DNA of 64,000 nucleotides from Sabellastarte sp. h YS-2021 (taxonomy: Eukaryota > Annelida > Polychaeta > Sabellida > Sabellidae): contig OZ024934.1 of the NCBI GenBank assembly GCA_964017235.1, forward strand, positions 86,766,706 to 86,830,705, in the 5' to 3' direction. The position numbers and the translations under genes are program-made. The notes under the pieces are model-generated. The model was given only the letters and a program-made list of their open reading frames with translations. It was not told the DNA's origin and searched no databases. Of this stretch, positions 23,641 to 35,006 are shown one piece after another. Positions within the stretch are counted from its first letter, which is position 1; every line of letters starts with the position of its first letter.

Positions 23641-23645
23641 TTGAT

Positions 23646-24121
23646 GAATTTTTAGGAAAAAAAGAGGATCAAGTGTCGACTAATAAACAATTCTTAAACT
23701 AGGTCACTAGTAAATATTTGGATCCCATCACATGACCAAAATGTCCAAAGTTATTTTTTTTTTTTTTGTTATTTTAATTATAGTTTCCACCTTTTTGCTT
23801 TAATATTATATAAGAAAAAAATCAATGTATGTCTGCTGCAGATTATGAACGAAAAAGCCACTTAAAATATGAAATTTTCATTTAAAATGTAATATCCTGT
23901 GCAAACAAGCAGAGAGAGATGTGCTTCTAACAATATCTCACGTGACAATGAAACTCTTTTGCCTGTTGCTGCCTTTTACACTTTCGAGCTTCTGGGAAAG
24001 ACCCTATTCTCGTGAAGGCAATAAACTTGCTGTAGTTCTGGTCACATGATGGGATCCAAATATTTACTGGTGACCTACTTTTAGATTTGCTGACACTTGA
24101 TCCTCCGTTTCCCCAAAAATT
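23646..24121. mobile_element. Fold-back (long TIR) element, about 475 bp
   Basis: The left arm (GAATTTTTAGG ... GAGGATCAAGTGTC ... GGATCCCATCACATGACC) is mirrored at 24,037-24,121 as the near complement, giving arms of about 110 bp. Around its right half, a separate block of about 150 bp (23,851-24,005) is repeated directly at 24,312-24,463, with landmark ACTTAAAATATGAAA at 23,860 and 24,321. No ORF. No clear target duplication. Confidence 0.5.
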
Positions 24122-24799
24122 GCTAATGGGTTTTCACAGCGAGAAGAAATATCTTGTGAATGAATCCAAATAGTTTAAGATTTTTTAAAATTGTTCTGGT
24201 GAAATAGGCTGAGAATTTGATTATTATGTCACCAAATAAAACACCTGTTCAGGTTTCTCAATTATTTACAGCATACATGTAAACCTTTTCTATCTGTTAA
24301 CTTCAAAATTAAAAAAAGACACTTAAAATATGAAAGTTTCATTGTTATATCCTGTTTATTATAAGCAGAAGGTGTGCTTCTGACAATATCTCATGTGACA
24401 ATGAAACCTTCTGCTTGTTGCTGCCTTTTATACTCCAATTTCGAGCTTCTGGGAAGGACCCCTTCAAAATTCGGTCCCTCTGAGCAATTTTTCTACACAT
24501 TTATACCAAGTAATTTCGAGCCTCTGAGAAAGCACCTTTTTCTTCCAAGCTTGGAAGGGTTACAGACAAGCTTTGAAGTCATAAGACAAGACATGAAGTG
24601 CCTAGGACAAGCCAGTTACCAGGGGGTGGTGCATAGGTCGGGAACAAGAGTCGAAGAGACAAACTATGATATTAAGTCACATTACATTTGGCTGTTGGTA
24701 GTTAATTGCATTGCCTTCTGTTTCATATTAAAGAATCATTCAACTCAGGTGCTAGTTTTTATTCTGGTGCCAATTCATGTTCGTGTAGTGTAAACATAT

Positions 24800-27122
24800 A
24801 ATTATGCATCATTTATGACAGTCTGCGAAAAAAAGGCAGAAAAGACACCATCACTATGCATGGCCTAAAAATTAATGACGTAAATAAGTATGGTCACACA
24901 TTATTTATGGAAAAATGAACCAGTGTAATTCATTAAGCTAGTTAAACTTGCAAAATCTTAAAGTTGCTTGTCTGCTCTGATCACTGAGTTGGATGGCTCC
25001 ACGAAATGGCTATTTTAAGGGAAATAATATTTCTTGTAAAAGTTTAAATTAAATTAAAATTATGTTTCTAAAATCTGTCATATATTTAGAATTGTGTGAC
25101 ATGCAATGTAATTGTCCATGTCAAAGTTTTGATTTCAACACACAACAGTGTCACAGTTTTTCAAAAGTGTCACCCAAATAAATTATGTAGATCTTTCCAT
25201 CATAACCCCCCAGTCGTGATGTAACACAAGAACACAAAAACTTATTATTTACACTGGTTTTGTGTAAGTCAACATAGATTTCTTTTAATTAAAATATACA
25301 TTGACAAAATTATGGCTAATAAGTTCACTTTCCATAAAAAAAAACCACTCAAATAATGAAATTTAGCATTTTTTTTCGGATATGACACACAATTTCTACT
25401 TGAAACTATCACCCTAAATTTGCATGTGGCCAATTCAACCTTCAGTATTGTATGTATACCACTGATACATATTTTAATTACAGATTGAATTTACTTTTCA
25501 CTTTTTGCCAATTTGAGGTGTGTGCCACATTACAACTGCAAGCAGTACAGGACAAAAAGATCCATTAGAACCTTTAGCATGTTTTCGGGGGACTATACGA
25601 AGCATATCAGCCTCAGCTTTGCGTATGATGACGAAAGATTTGGAATGATTTGCCTGATTATGTATGTTAAACCACTTCTCTTTACTCATTCAGAAAGAAT
25701 TTAAAAACCTATCTCTTTGCAGTAGCATATCCACCCTTTTTTCCAGCTTTTTCCCAGTCTTTCTCTGTTGCGCTGGGCCCTGTTATGTCTCTGGTTATAT
25801 GATTATGGATTTTTGTTTTTCTGTATCATGGGCCTAGAGTCTGTCTTTAGATGCAGATTAAGTGGTATATAAGTACTATTAGAATTAGAATGTTACACAG
25901 TTTCTACTTGAAACTATCATAAAATTAGCATTTGGCCAATGAAGCTATTGCTTTACATGTGTAGCACTGATACCAAGTGATGACGTATTCAATTTACTGT
26001 TTATTTTGTGCCAATTTGCGGTTTGTGCCATATTACAACTGAAAGCAGTACAGGATAAAAAGACCTGGGATTGTAACACAGATTGTAAAGCCATTTGTAA
26101 ACCATCGTGACAAAACTGATACATACAGGCAAAATGAGCTTTTGCAGACTGTAATATCACACTTTCCTAAGAAATGTGGCTGTCCTAAAAATAGATTCCA
26201 CAATGGAGCTATGTTACTCCTGTTCATCTCTAAGCAGGCAGAGCCTGCATTTTTGTCAAAAATCACTATTGGACAATCTCAGCAGCCAATCAAAGGAAAG
26301 GTGTTCCACAGAAGCTCAGAGCTCTGGAGCTGGGCACACTGACACTTTACTCTTGGCCTTCCATCCATTGAGACGTCAAAATTCTATATTCAGTGGAACT
26401 TGGGGGCAGATATTGGACTTGTTGCTTTTGTTATTGAGCACAGGGAATAAAGATAAATAACCTAACATTCTGCCTGTCATTCTACCAAGTTACACCCTTT
26501 AGCCCTTTGGGGTAAAGCAAGACGGTTCTCAACAAATCCAATGACAGCATCATTGTAACAGATCACTCATGGTCACCGAAGTCCATGATCAGAGACATTC
26601 AATCTGGCACATCACTGAAGAACACTGAAGAGCTTGATAAAATCTTCAGAACTAAACCTTTGACTAGATATAAAAGATTACCTGGTCAAGATTATGCCAA
26701 CATCTAGCTGGCTGCTGTGGTATTGCATATAATCTGCATGACAGTGAAATCCTCTCTTAACCTTTATATTCATAGTGTTACAACTTTGAAATGTTCATTA
26801 ATTATCTGGCACTTGCAATGTTTACAGAATTTGACTGGAGACTGAATGATTTTAAATGCTCTTTGACCTCTTGACTTTGGGCTTTAAGAAAAATGTTTAT
26901 ATATTTTTTAATTACCAACATTATTTCAGCACTAGGGCCATCACAATGGAAATTCCTGCCATTACAGAAAATAATATTAAACCATTTTCCAGCACTTGTT
27001 ACTTGGTGATTTATGAAACTCGATACTGATTTTAACCCACAGAGAAATATGGACTGGCAACTTTTGCTGCAGACCTGTAACAGTTTTGAGTTGCAGGTCC
27101 AGTCGGACTTGAAAAGTTTTCT
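24800..27122 (-). repeat. Right arm of the colinear inverted repeat mosaic
   Basis: Inverse counterpart of 6833-8870, in the same block order from CTGCGAAAAAAAGGCAG (24,815) to GACCTGCAACTC-like sequence near 27,100. It carries about 400 bp (26,160-26,560) without a partner in the left arm. A block around 25,390-25,545 recurs at 25,905-26,050, as its partner does in the left arm. That internal repetition therefore predates the duplication. Confidence 0.6.
25500..25900 (+). pseudogene. LINE RT C-terminus and 3' UTR (CR1/L2-like)
   Basis: Plus-strand frames around 25,513-25,740 show the end of a LINE ORF2. A decayed equivalent of the W-N-x-L-P block (ERFGMICLIMY) is followed after a shift by SFRKNLKTYLFAVAY, the tail typical of CR1/L2-group ORFs. 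The 3' UTR ends near AAGTGGTATATAAGTACTATT. It is truncated at the 5' side and frameshifted. It matches 7790-8100 in inverse orientation. Confidence 0.5.
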
Positions 27123-27691
27123 TGTTATCTTTATATAATGGTTGTTTCCAAAGTTTTTTTTCTCATTTATTGTCTCCAATAAATACCTATTTTAGTCCAT
27201 ATCCTTTAAATATAGCAGCAAGCGTAAACAAAAAATTATTCAGTTTATCGCATAAACATGATTCAAAAACAATTAGAATGCCTCAATATTTGGTTTTTAA
27301 TAGGAAAATAATGTTTTAGTTGTACAAACTCCTTAATAGGTTAAATAACATGATAAAGCTCCACTTTGTGTACTTAAAAATTGGAAACAGAAATGTTAGC
27401 TTGTTTGATTAACTGATTTTCTCAAATGCTGAAAATATTTGGCTTTATGTGTGAATAATGGCATTATGAAAGTCCATCGTCTGCCATCTGTGCTGCTACT
27501 CGTGGATATTTGTTCTACTATAAAAATAACTGTAATCTAATCTGATATAATCCACTGCTTTGCACAATATCTTCCCCACAATGGGGAACTTAGTGCATTA
27601 AGTTAAAAATAGTAATCATTAAGATAGTCGAGGGGCAGTCAAAATCCGGCAGTTTGGATTTATGGGTGTAACCATAGGAAAGGAAACTAAG

Positions 27692-27813
27692 TGGGGAAAC
27701 TACAATTAAAGAGATGAGTTTTCAAATGTTTCCTTGAAGTGAGGGGCTATTTCTCATTTGGAATAGGGAAAGAGTTCCAAAGAGCAGGTGCATAATGGCA
27801 GAAGGAAGTGGAA
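27692..27813 (-). pseudogene. LINE RT C-terminal fragment
   Basis: In minus-strand sense one frame reads CHYAPALWNSFPIPNEK, a stop, then RKHLKTHLFNC. This is the W-N-S-x-P and LKTHLF signature found at the end of CR1/L2-group LINE ORFs. About 120 bp are recognisable, with an internal stop. Confidence 0.55.
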
Positions 27814-28316
27814 ACATGTTTGTGTAATTTGTGTACTCTGCGGTCAAAGGTTAGGATGTGAGGAACTTAAGTTTAGGGTTGCTGCATCTAGTATTTTTAG
27901 AAGAGGTGTAGGGGTTTATTAATGCACTTAAACATGCTGGTTGGCCGTGTGTTTTAGAATTTTATGTGTGATAAGGCCAATTTTAATTAATTATTGTACC
28001 CTATACCTTTTCACTGGCAGCCAATGAAGTTTTTTTTTCAATTGGGGGTGATATGGAAAAACTTCAGAGGAGTGAGTGACAACCCTAAGGGCCGAGTCTT
28101 TGACAAGTAATAATATTTTGTGCTTTTCAGACAAAGTTGAACTTAAAAATTTTGCTAATTACTTGATTAATTGATTTTGGTTTAGCCTCACTTTCCTGTC
28201 ACTAGAAATCACATGACTGAGTAGATGAGAGGATGGAGGAAAGCATAGCAATTACTGGCTGGTGAAGATTGTATCAGTTAACCAATCATTTATTGTATGT
28301 TTCAGCTGACTCTTTA

Positions 28317-28540
28317 GAGTAAGGAATCTAAAATTCGCCACATATTTGAAATTCGCCACATGTGGAATTACTAATAAATTAAATGAATTGAGGTGAGATT
28401 TGTTGATTGTAAGTAAGTTGAGGCTTTTTGAACCTAAAAATACCGAGTTTAAGACAAAACATCATTTTCTTCATAGAATTAACAAAGGTTTTTAGAGGTG
28501 GCGAATTTCACAATCCTGGCGAATTTTAGATTCCTTACTC
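28317..28540. mobile_element. Tc1/mariner-type MITE, 224 bp, copy 2
   Basis: Begins GAGTAAGGAATCTAAAATT and ends with the near complement. TA target duplications lie at 28315-28316 and 28541-28542. It is the same family and orientation as 20757-20981, sharing the interior block AACATCATTTTCTTCATA. Confidence 0.75.
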
Positions 28541-28542
28541 TA

Positions 28543-29499
28543 TAACTGGAACCTTCATTATCCATTGGAGTTTGTTCTAGTTCTGAGCTAACATAAAAAA
28601 AATTAGGTTGTTTTATAAAATCATCTTGATTTAGACAAATTAAAAGGGTGACATTTACTTATATTTCAAAAATTAGCTAACATAATACCTTAATTTAAGA
28701 CAAAAAAAATAAGTCAGGATATAACTGACTACAACAATAATGCCGGATAGCCACCATTGTCATTACTGATAAATGTTTTATATTATCTCAATGCTCTACT
28801 GCTTAGCCCGTACATTTTGTTCTTGCATTTTATGACAGTATTAAAACCTGGTGATGAAATTTACTGGCTTAGCAGTAAATAGTTCTTGTGTGCAGTTTCT
28901 TGTGTGCAGTTGGTATATTTCATTTTAGCTCTTTGAAGACCATATGCATTTCATTGCTAGCTATGTATTTTTATACCATAGCTGTATAATTGATATATGA
29001 ATATCTTGCATGTATTGTATGGTCAGTAAAACACCCTACTATAAATTACTATTAACCATTGTATTTACCATGTCATAGTAATACATAAGCCACCTAACTG
29101 GGTTGGGCTATGTCTGATAACGATACAATCTAAATGGACAATAGACTTGGGACTGCTGTGACTAATCACGTCTATATGCATCAATAACGCTATGATGTAT
29201 TAACAATACTAAATATAATTTTTGTTTTGAAGAATTTTTAAACATTTTATTGGATCAATAAGTAACATCAGCAACAAACATCCAGTTATTATGACAATAA
29301 CCTCCTTTTTGGTCCAATTTTAAACATTTTTAATCAACTAGTTCTAGTAAAAACTAGAAAAAGGTTTTTGCTGACAAAAACGAAACGGCCCTGATGAAAA
29401 AGTGTGAAGTAATCCGTAAAAGATGTTATCATACACAATATCCTGGTAATGCTTATAATTGTATGAATGGTAAATTAATTCTAAAGAAACCTTCCTGTG
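28543..29499. other. Unannotated AT-rich DNA
   Basis: Nothing recognised beyond short A and T runs. Confidence 0.3.
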
Positions 29500-30180
29500 A
29501 GTAAGCCTGATCAATGTGTCAATTTTAACTGATGTTAGTTGAACAGTAAGTCAGCTGGGGGCTGAAAACCCATTTTTTACTGTAAGATGGGCATATGTGG
29601 ACTTCAAGGTGGACAGAAAATAAGAATGTCCCTTTTGGCATCCTTTATAAGTGACACTGTGCAAATTTAACCGAAGTCAGTTGATCAATAAGTTAGTTGG
29701 AGGCTGGACACCCCCTTCTGTTACTGTCAGGTGACCATAACTTCATTCATATTGGGGCATTAAGTTGACCATAAAATAACAGTGTCCCTTTTGCCATCCT
29801 TTATAGGTGTGCAAAGTTTAACCGAGGTCAGTTGAACAATAAGATAGTTGGAGGCTGAAAACCCCCTTGTTTCACTTTAAGGTGGCTACCACTCCCTTCA
29901 TATTGAGAGTTTAAGGTGACCATAAGTATAATTGTTATCTATTTTAATACCAGTGATAATTTAGATGTAAAAAAATGGAAAAAGAAAGGAGGCAGAGGAT
30001 TTTATTCCAATTTGATGACTTTAAGCAGACCATAAGTCCATTAACATTTAGAGTTTAAGGTCACCATAAAGTCAGGATATTGCTTTGGCAAATCTTAATA
30101 TATGTGCCAAGTTTGGTTGAAAAAAGTGAAAAACTAAGTGAACTGGAAGGCTAAAACCCCCCTTTTTGACATTAAGGTTA
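29500..30180. repeat. Degenerate tandem repeat, about 155 bp unit
   Basis: Three to four units share GTTGGAGGCTG-AAACCCCC (near 29,550, 29,695 and 29,848), CCCTTTTG-CATCCTTTATA (near 29,630 and 29,787) and TTAAGGTGACCATAA. Similarity decays toward the right. Non-coding. Confidence 0.55.
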
Positions 30181-31525
30181 CCTTAAGATTGCAGATACAG
30201 GGCTAAAACTTCGGCATGTGAAAGATTATCAAAAAGTAGCTGAATAAGTTATTCCAACAAAACACCGAAATCCTGACCGTTTTTGAGATACAGAGCAAAT
30301 ACCCATTTTTTAAAAATTTATGAAAATAAAATGCCTCCCATTCAGGCATCTATGGTGCAATTGATCAAAAAATCCTTTCCGACCTTCGAAATTTGGTCCA
30401 GAATGTACCTGATCAATTTTATAGCACAGGTGTGTGTGTTTTTTTCCGAAATGCGATGATGGGGTGTTTTTGAAAAATGCTTAAGGTTACCTTAAGTAAA
30501 GCTTAAGGTCTACGCAAAGTATCCCAAAAATTTTTCCCGCCCTTATAGTTTTAAAGAAACATAAGAAGGAAAGAAAAATTTGAAAGCCCATGAAGTTATT
30601 CAAGGGAGACCATAATCCTGCGGCAGCAGCGGTGGCGCTCAGTCAAACTTTGGTGAAAACAAATAAGCATCCCTGATGGGCCTTAATTATCTAGTATCTG
30701 AGATTGTTGTACTGGACAATGTCAGATCGCATTTGGCCAACTGAGAAAACTTCATCCAAGAATTACAGCTGTTAGAACATTTCTACTGAAAGTTCATTAC
30801 ATACTGAGAACTTCATATATAGATTTCTATACAAAAAGGGAATTTTCTGTGTAAGCAATATCTATTTAAAGTGGGTTGTCTAATGTGGCTGTTAGATTTT
30901 AGATACTTTTTATCTTTATTTTCTCTAGTTTGAATACTTTAGTGTCAGTTTAAACATTTACTCATTTTATTCAAAGAAATTTGTTATTTATTGTAACAGA
31001 TGAATAAATTTAAATTTTCAAAATAATTCAATCAACTGTTAAATTTTGATAGTTTCTAAACAATGAAATGTTCAACTTTAGGTTGAAAATACAAACCACT
31101 GATATTTCAGGGTAACGTTATTAATCTGAGATTGAATATTTTAGTAACTTGAATATTTAAGAAAATCATGTGTCAAATTGTTTCACTTCAAACTTAACTA
31201 CGTTTACATTCATAAATCAGATTATTTTAAAGGAGTCCCTGATCGATGGATTATGTCTCAATTTTAAATATTATTTTTTTAAAAAGCTATTTTTGTTGGA
31301 AATGACAGTCCATTTTGGTATATTCTAAAAGATACAAAGAATTTCTTTACCACAATGAGAAACATAAGTGTGTTGAACCGAGGGTGGTCTTTGAATAACC
31401 ATAACACAGGACAGTAATGTAACAATATTATTAAAATGTCCACTCATAACCATGACTTGCTATCGTGTTAAACCTTATTAAAAACATTTTCCAGTCATAA
31501 AGATATTGTCACATGTACTATATAT
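30181..31525. other. Non-coding DNA flanking the LTR element
   Basis: Short TTAAGGTTACCTTAAG palindromes occur near 30,170 and 30,480. No gene or element was recognised otherwise. Confidence 0.3.
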
Positions 31526-32093
31526 TGTTATGGTTTTAAATTGCACATTTTCCTTCATGTTTTATTTTATAGCGTATACATGATATACATATACTGGGTA
31601 TTCTTTAGGTTATATTTAAGTGGGCCAGTTAACTGTCCTGTATCTGAGATTTGTGGTTATTTGCGGGCTCCTCACAAATTGCAGGTCCCTGTAGTTTGCG
31701 GGCTATTTGCAAACCCCCACAGTTTTGTGGGCTATTGCGGGCACCCGTAGTTTGCGGGCTTTATGTTATGTCACAGTTTTGCGGGCTAATGATTGATGGG
31801 ATGTGGGCTTTGGTGCAGAAAACAGTGTAAAAGGAGAGGTACACAGCCAGTTGAGTTATGTCGTGTTAGGTAGTAACATCTTGAGTTGTGTTAGAGAGAC
31901 TCTAGGGTTAGAGTCTTGAGTGAAGTGAGAGGCTTCAGTGTACATACTATTAGTTGTTTTTATTGTGAAAAATTGTATATAATCTGTATATAAAGACAAT
32001 ATAAGTGTATTAGTATAAAGTTGGTGTTTTTTCATTGAAAATTTGGCCACACACCACATAAGAGGACAAAAACAGAAAAATAGAAACCCAACA
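31526..32093 (+). repeat. 5' LTR (568 bp)
   Basis: TG...CA-bounded direct repeat. It contains several copies of a TTTGCGGGC motif (31,660-31,790) and TATATAAT/TATATAAAGA elements near 31,975-31,990 that could serve as promoter signals. It lacks a short block (CTTGAAACACAA) and one CCCGCAGTTTG unit present in the 3' LTR. Confidence 0.85.
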
Positions 32094-32266
32094 AATGGTG
32101 GCAGTGGTGGGATGTGGACTTGTACACGTTACTGGAGAAAATAACTGTTTGTAAACTGTATCAACATGTTATAGGAGAGGTTAATTGTGTCAAAAACTGT
32201 AAGTACATTGTGTCTAGAATAAACTGTGAAATAGAACTTTGAAAAGTGAACTGAACCATTGAGAAA

Positions 32267-33509
32267 ATGCCACCAAAGAAGGACACCTCCAAGTCAAACA
32301 CAACAGAACCCTCAGAAGATGAGGCAAGCTATAGAGAACAGCTGGAGGCACTACAGCTTCATCTTGAAGAGGTCAGAGCACTTGCCAGGGAGGCTCAGGA
32401 AAGAGTTTTATCTGCCGAAGCGATCATGAGCAGATCCTCGAAAGAGTAAGAATGTGTGAGACATCTGCAGAAGAGGTGAAAAGGTGCAGCAGTTGCGGTG
32501 AAAACTCTCCCAGAACTTCGAGCACCTGGAGAGATGTACTCAAGATAATGCCAGGCTGTCTGACGAGCTAGTAGAGAAGTCAAAGGAGGCAGATGCAGCC
32601 AGACAGGCCCTAATAATGTCGCAGGGCCAGACACCAAATATCAGGGGTCACATACATCAGCAAGGCATCTCCCCACCTGTGTCTCCACTTATGCAGGGTA
32701 CTCTGTCTGTCCAGCCAGTGCCAAGGGGATCCCCACAATTTTCAAGAGGGGAATCATCTCGGGTATCCAGTGATGTCCCACTACCACGTCAGATGTTATT
32801 CGATGGAAGGTCATCCTGGGATGGCTTCATAAAGTCTTGTGGGTGGAGCCAAGAGGAAAAGTTGTTTCAGCTAACAAATAGCCTCCATGATGATGGTTTT
32901 CTCCCAAATGAGTCACTCCAGTCGTTTGATGTGCTGGTGGCTGTACTGGAGCTGCGTTTTAAGGACAGGAGTCCTGTGACGTCTTATTTGGCACAGCTAG
33001 AAGTGAGGAAACTTTAGCCTCGGGAAAAGGTGTCAGAGTTCTTGGCTGACATCAGGAGGTTAGTGCTGAGGAGCTACCCAACAGCTGATGACAGGACCAG
33101 GGAGACCATCGGGATGCGACAGTTTCTGAAGGGATTACCTGATCAGAACACACCTGTGGCAGTGGGAATGAAGGACCCCCAGACCCAAGAGGAGGCCCAT
33201 ACTGCCTGGGAAACTTACAGTAGTCTGAGGGAAGATCTTGGAAGACCACCAAGAGCAAGAGTGGCAACTACCGTCGATAATCCAGAGGCCCAGTAAGTGA
33301 CACAATAGCAGTTGAAGCAGTTTGGGGAGGAGATCCTTATTGGTGTCGACAAGCGAATCACCAAGCTCGAGTCAATGCTGAAGAGCCTGGAGAAGAAAAA
33401 CCATCCTAGATCCAGGAACAAAGCAGACGCAGAGTGCTACAGTTGCCATGAGAAAGAACATTATGCCCGCGAATGTCCATTGAAGAATCCTGAAGGCTCG
33501 GGAAACTAA
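32267..33509 (+). pseudogene. gag: gag remnant with CCHC zinc knuckle
   Basis: The start codon at 32267 opens 60 codons (MPPKKDTSK...) of coiled-coil character, then a stop. The capsid-like part continues in other frames at 32616-33017 and 33030-33296. A nucleocapsid piece at 33312-33509 carries CYSCHEKEHYAREC, a perfect C-X2-C-X4-H-X4-C knuckle that would bind RNA. At least three frame breaks separate the parts. Gag of this group packages the RNA into particles, and this copy cannot make a full protein. Confidence 0.65.
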
Positions 33510-33539
33510 AGGTGACCGGATCTGATGGCCAAGGTTCGG

Positions 33540-33966
33540 TCAAGCCTGACTTGTACATAGTGAGAGTAGGTAGACACCCACCTGTAGCTGGTGTATCTGT
33601 GTATTTGCCATTATGTATTTGTGAGACTTTTTGAGAGAATCCCTGAAGAAGTTAGGCCAAAGATTGTAGACACTGGATGTAAAATGAAACTAGAAGTAGC
33701 AGATAAAGGTCTAGTTGATGTGATTGGGGCTGCTGATATCAAATTTGAGGTACATAGGGCATGTGTTAATAGCTCCCATTGAGGAGGACCGTTTGATAGT
33801 GATGGACTTTTTATTTGCACAGAACTTTGAACTTTCCACCTGGGGACTGAAATTGAATGGCCAGCCAGTTGCTACTGATATAGAGGGCATCAGTTTGGAC
33901 AATGTTAAGGTATCTGTGAGAGAAGACACTGTCATTCCGCCAAAGTCAGCTTTTAGTCAGTGCTAA
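33540..33966 (+). pseudogene. Aspartic protease remnant, catalytic triad absent
   Basis: The flanks of a retroviral-type protease are recognisable: VGRHPPVAG upstream and RIPEEVRPK with a later DFLFAQNFELSTWG block at 33,800-33,850. The segment that should hold the Asp-Thr/Ser-Gly triad is replaced by unrelated sequence and a stop near 33,627. A DTG that does appear in VDTGCKMK lies too far downstream, after the RIPEEV block, and I judge it not to be the catalytic one. A frame change follows at about 33,750. Confidence 0.5.
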
Positions 33967-35005
33967 GCTGAAATGTCACAAGTTTGAAACACACAACAGC
34001 ACTTACTGAGCCCATTCAGATTTGGACGTGAATTTCGGTCGTCAGTGCATCCATTACGACGCTATTTTTATGTAGAAAATATTTCTGCTTTAGAAGCGAA
34101 TTTCGGTTGGTAGGAAGTGTAGATACACACGCAATATGTATAACACTGAAGATAAGCTGTATATTTTAAAATTAAATGGTTTCGAGCGATTTCCTGGCAA
34201 GTTGTTTACGTCCACCATTGTTAAAAGCGAGATTTCATGCATGACGAGAGATCCTTCCAAAACAGCCAGTGAGTGCTGGTGTTGTACACTAGCAAATCTA
34301 CTCAAAACGTTATATATTGAAAGAAAGCCTGATCTCTGCACAGAAACAATCGAAACAACAAGCCAGGACAATGAACTTTCGTGGGAAACAAACAAATTAT
34401 ACTAAATCTCGGAAACTCTTGACATTTAACCCTGGAAAGTCCATCGGAAAATAAAAACTGCAACAAATATTCAATAGGGAATGCAACAAAAGAACTATAT
34501 TTCTGAAACTACCCACTGAATTTTTATCAAACAAAAAGCAACAGATTTGTAGCTTCAATAAAATAATCATACAATAATATTTCATTCCAATTGCACTAAA
34601 ATGAAGTTTGTTGACTGGAGTTCAGCTTTTTAAAATATTTGTAGCTTCAATAAAATAATCATACAATAATATTTCATTCCAATTGCACTAAAATGAAGTT
34701 TGTTGACTGGAGTTCAGCTTTTTAAAATATTTTTTAAATTAATCTATCAACAGATACATATTATTTATCAGTAGAAAGGAAAATAACCAGTGCTTCTATA
34801 TTTTTAAATATAACCAGAAATAAGGGAGAAAAAATATTATTTGCACCCCATTTTCACACAATGGTACCCCATTTTTGATGTGCCATAAGGTACAAGGTAC
34901 CCACCATTTCATAACCCTAACGCAAACACTGGACTCAGAAAAAAATGATTGTGACTCCATTTTTGGAGGTCATTAAGTCCGTTGGACTCCATATTTTAGA
35001 GGTAC
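33967..35005 (+). other. About 1 kb insertion between protease and RT
   Basis: In intact elements the protease runs into RT almost directly, but here about 1 kb intervenes. It contains a frame of 100 codons with no recognised motif (34,094-34,405), two similar GAATTTCGGT stretches (34,030 and 34,099), and a perfect 92 bp tandem duplication. No terminal repeats identify the inserted element. Confidence 0.45.
34549..34732. repeat. Perfect 92 bp tandem duplication
   Basis: GTAGCTTCAATAAAATAATC begins at 34549 and 34641, and the two 92 bp units are identical as far as I can read. This points to a recent duplication within the insert. Confidence 0.8.
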
Positions 35006-35006
35006 T

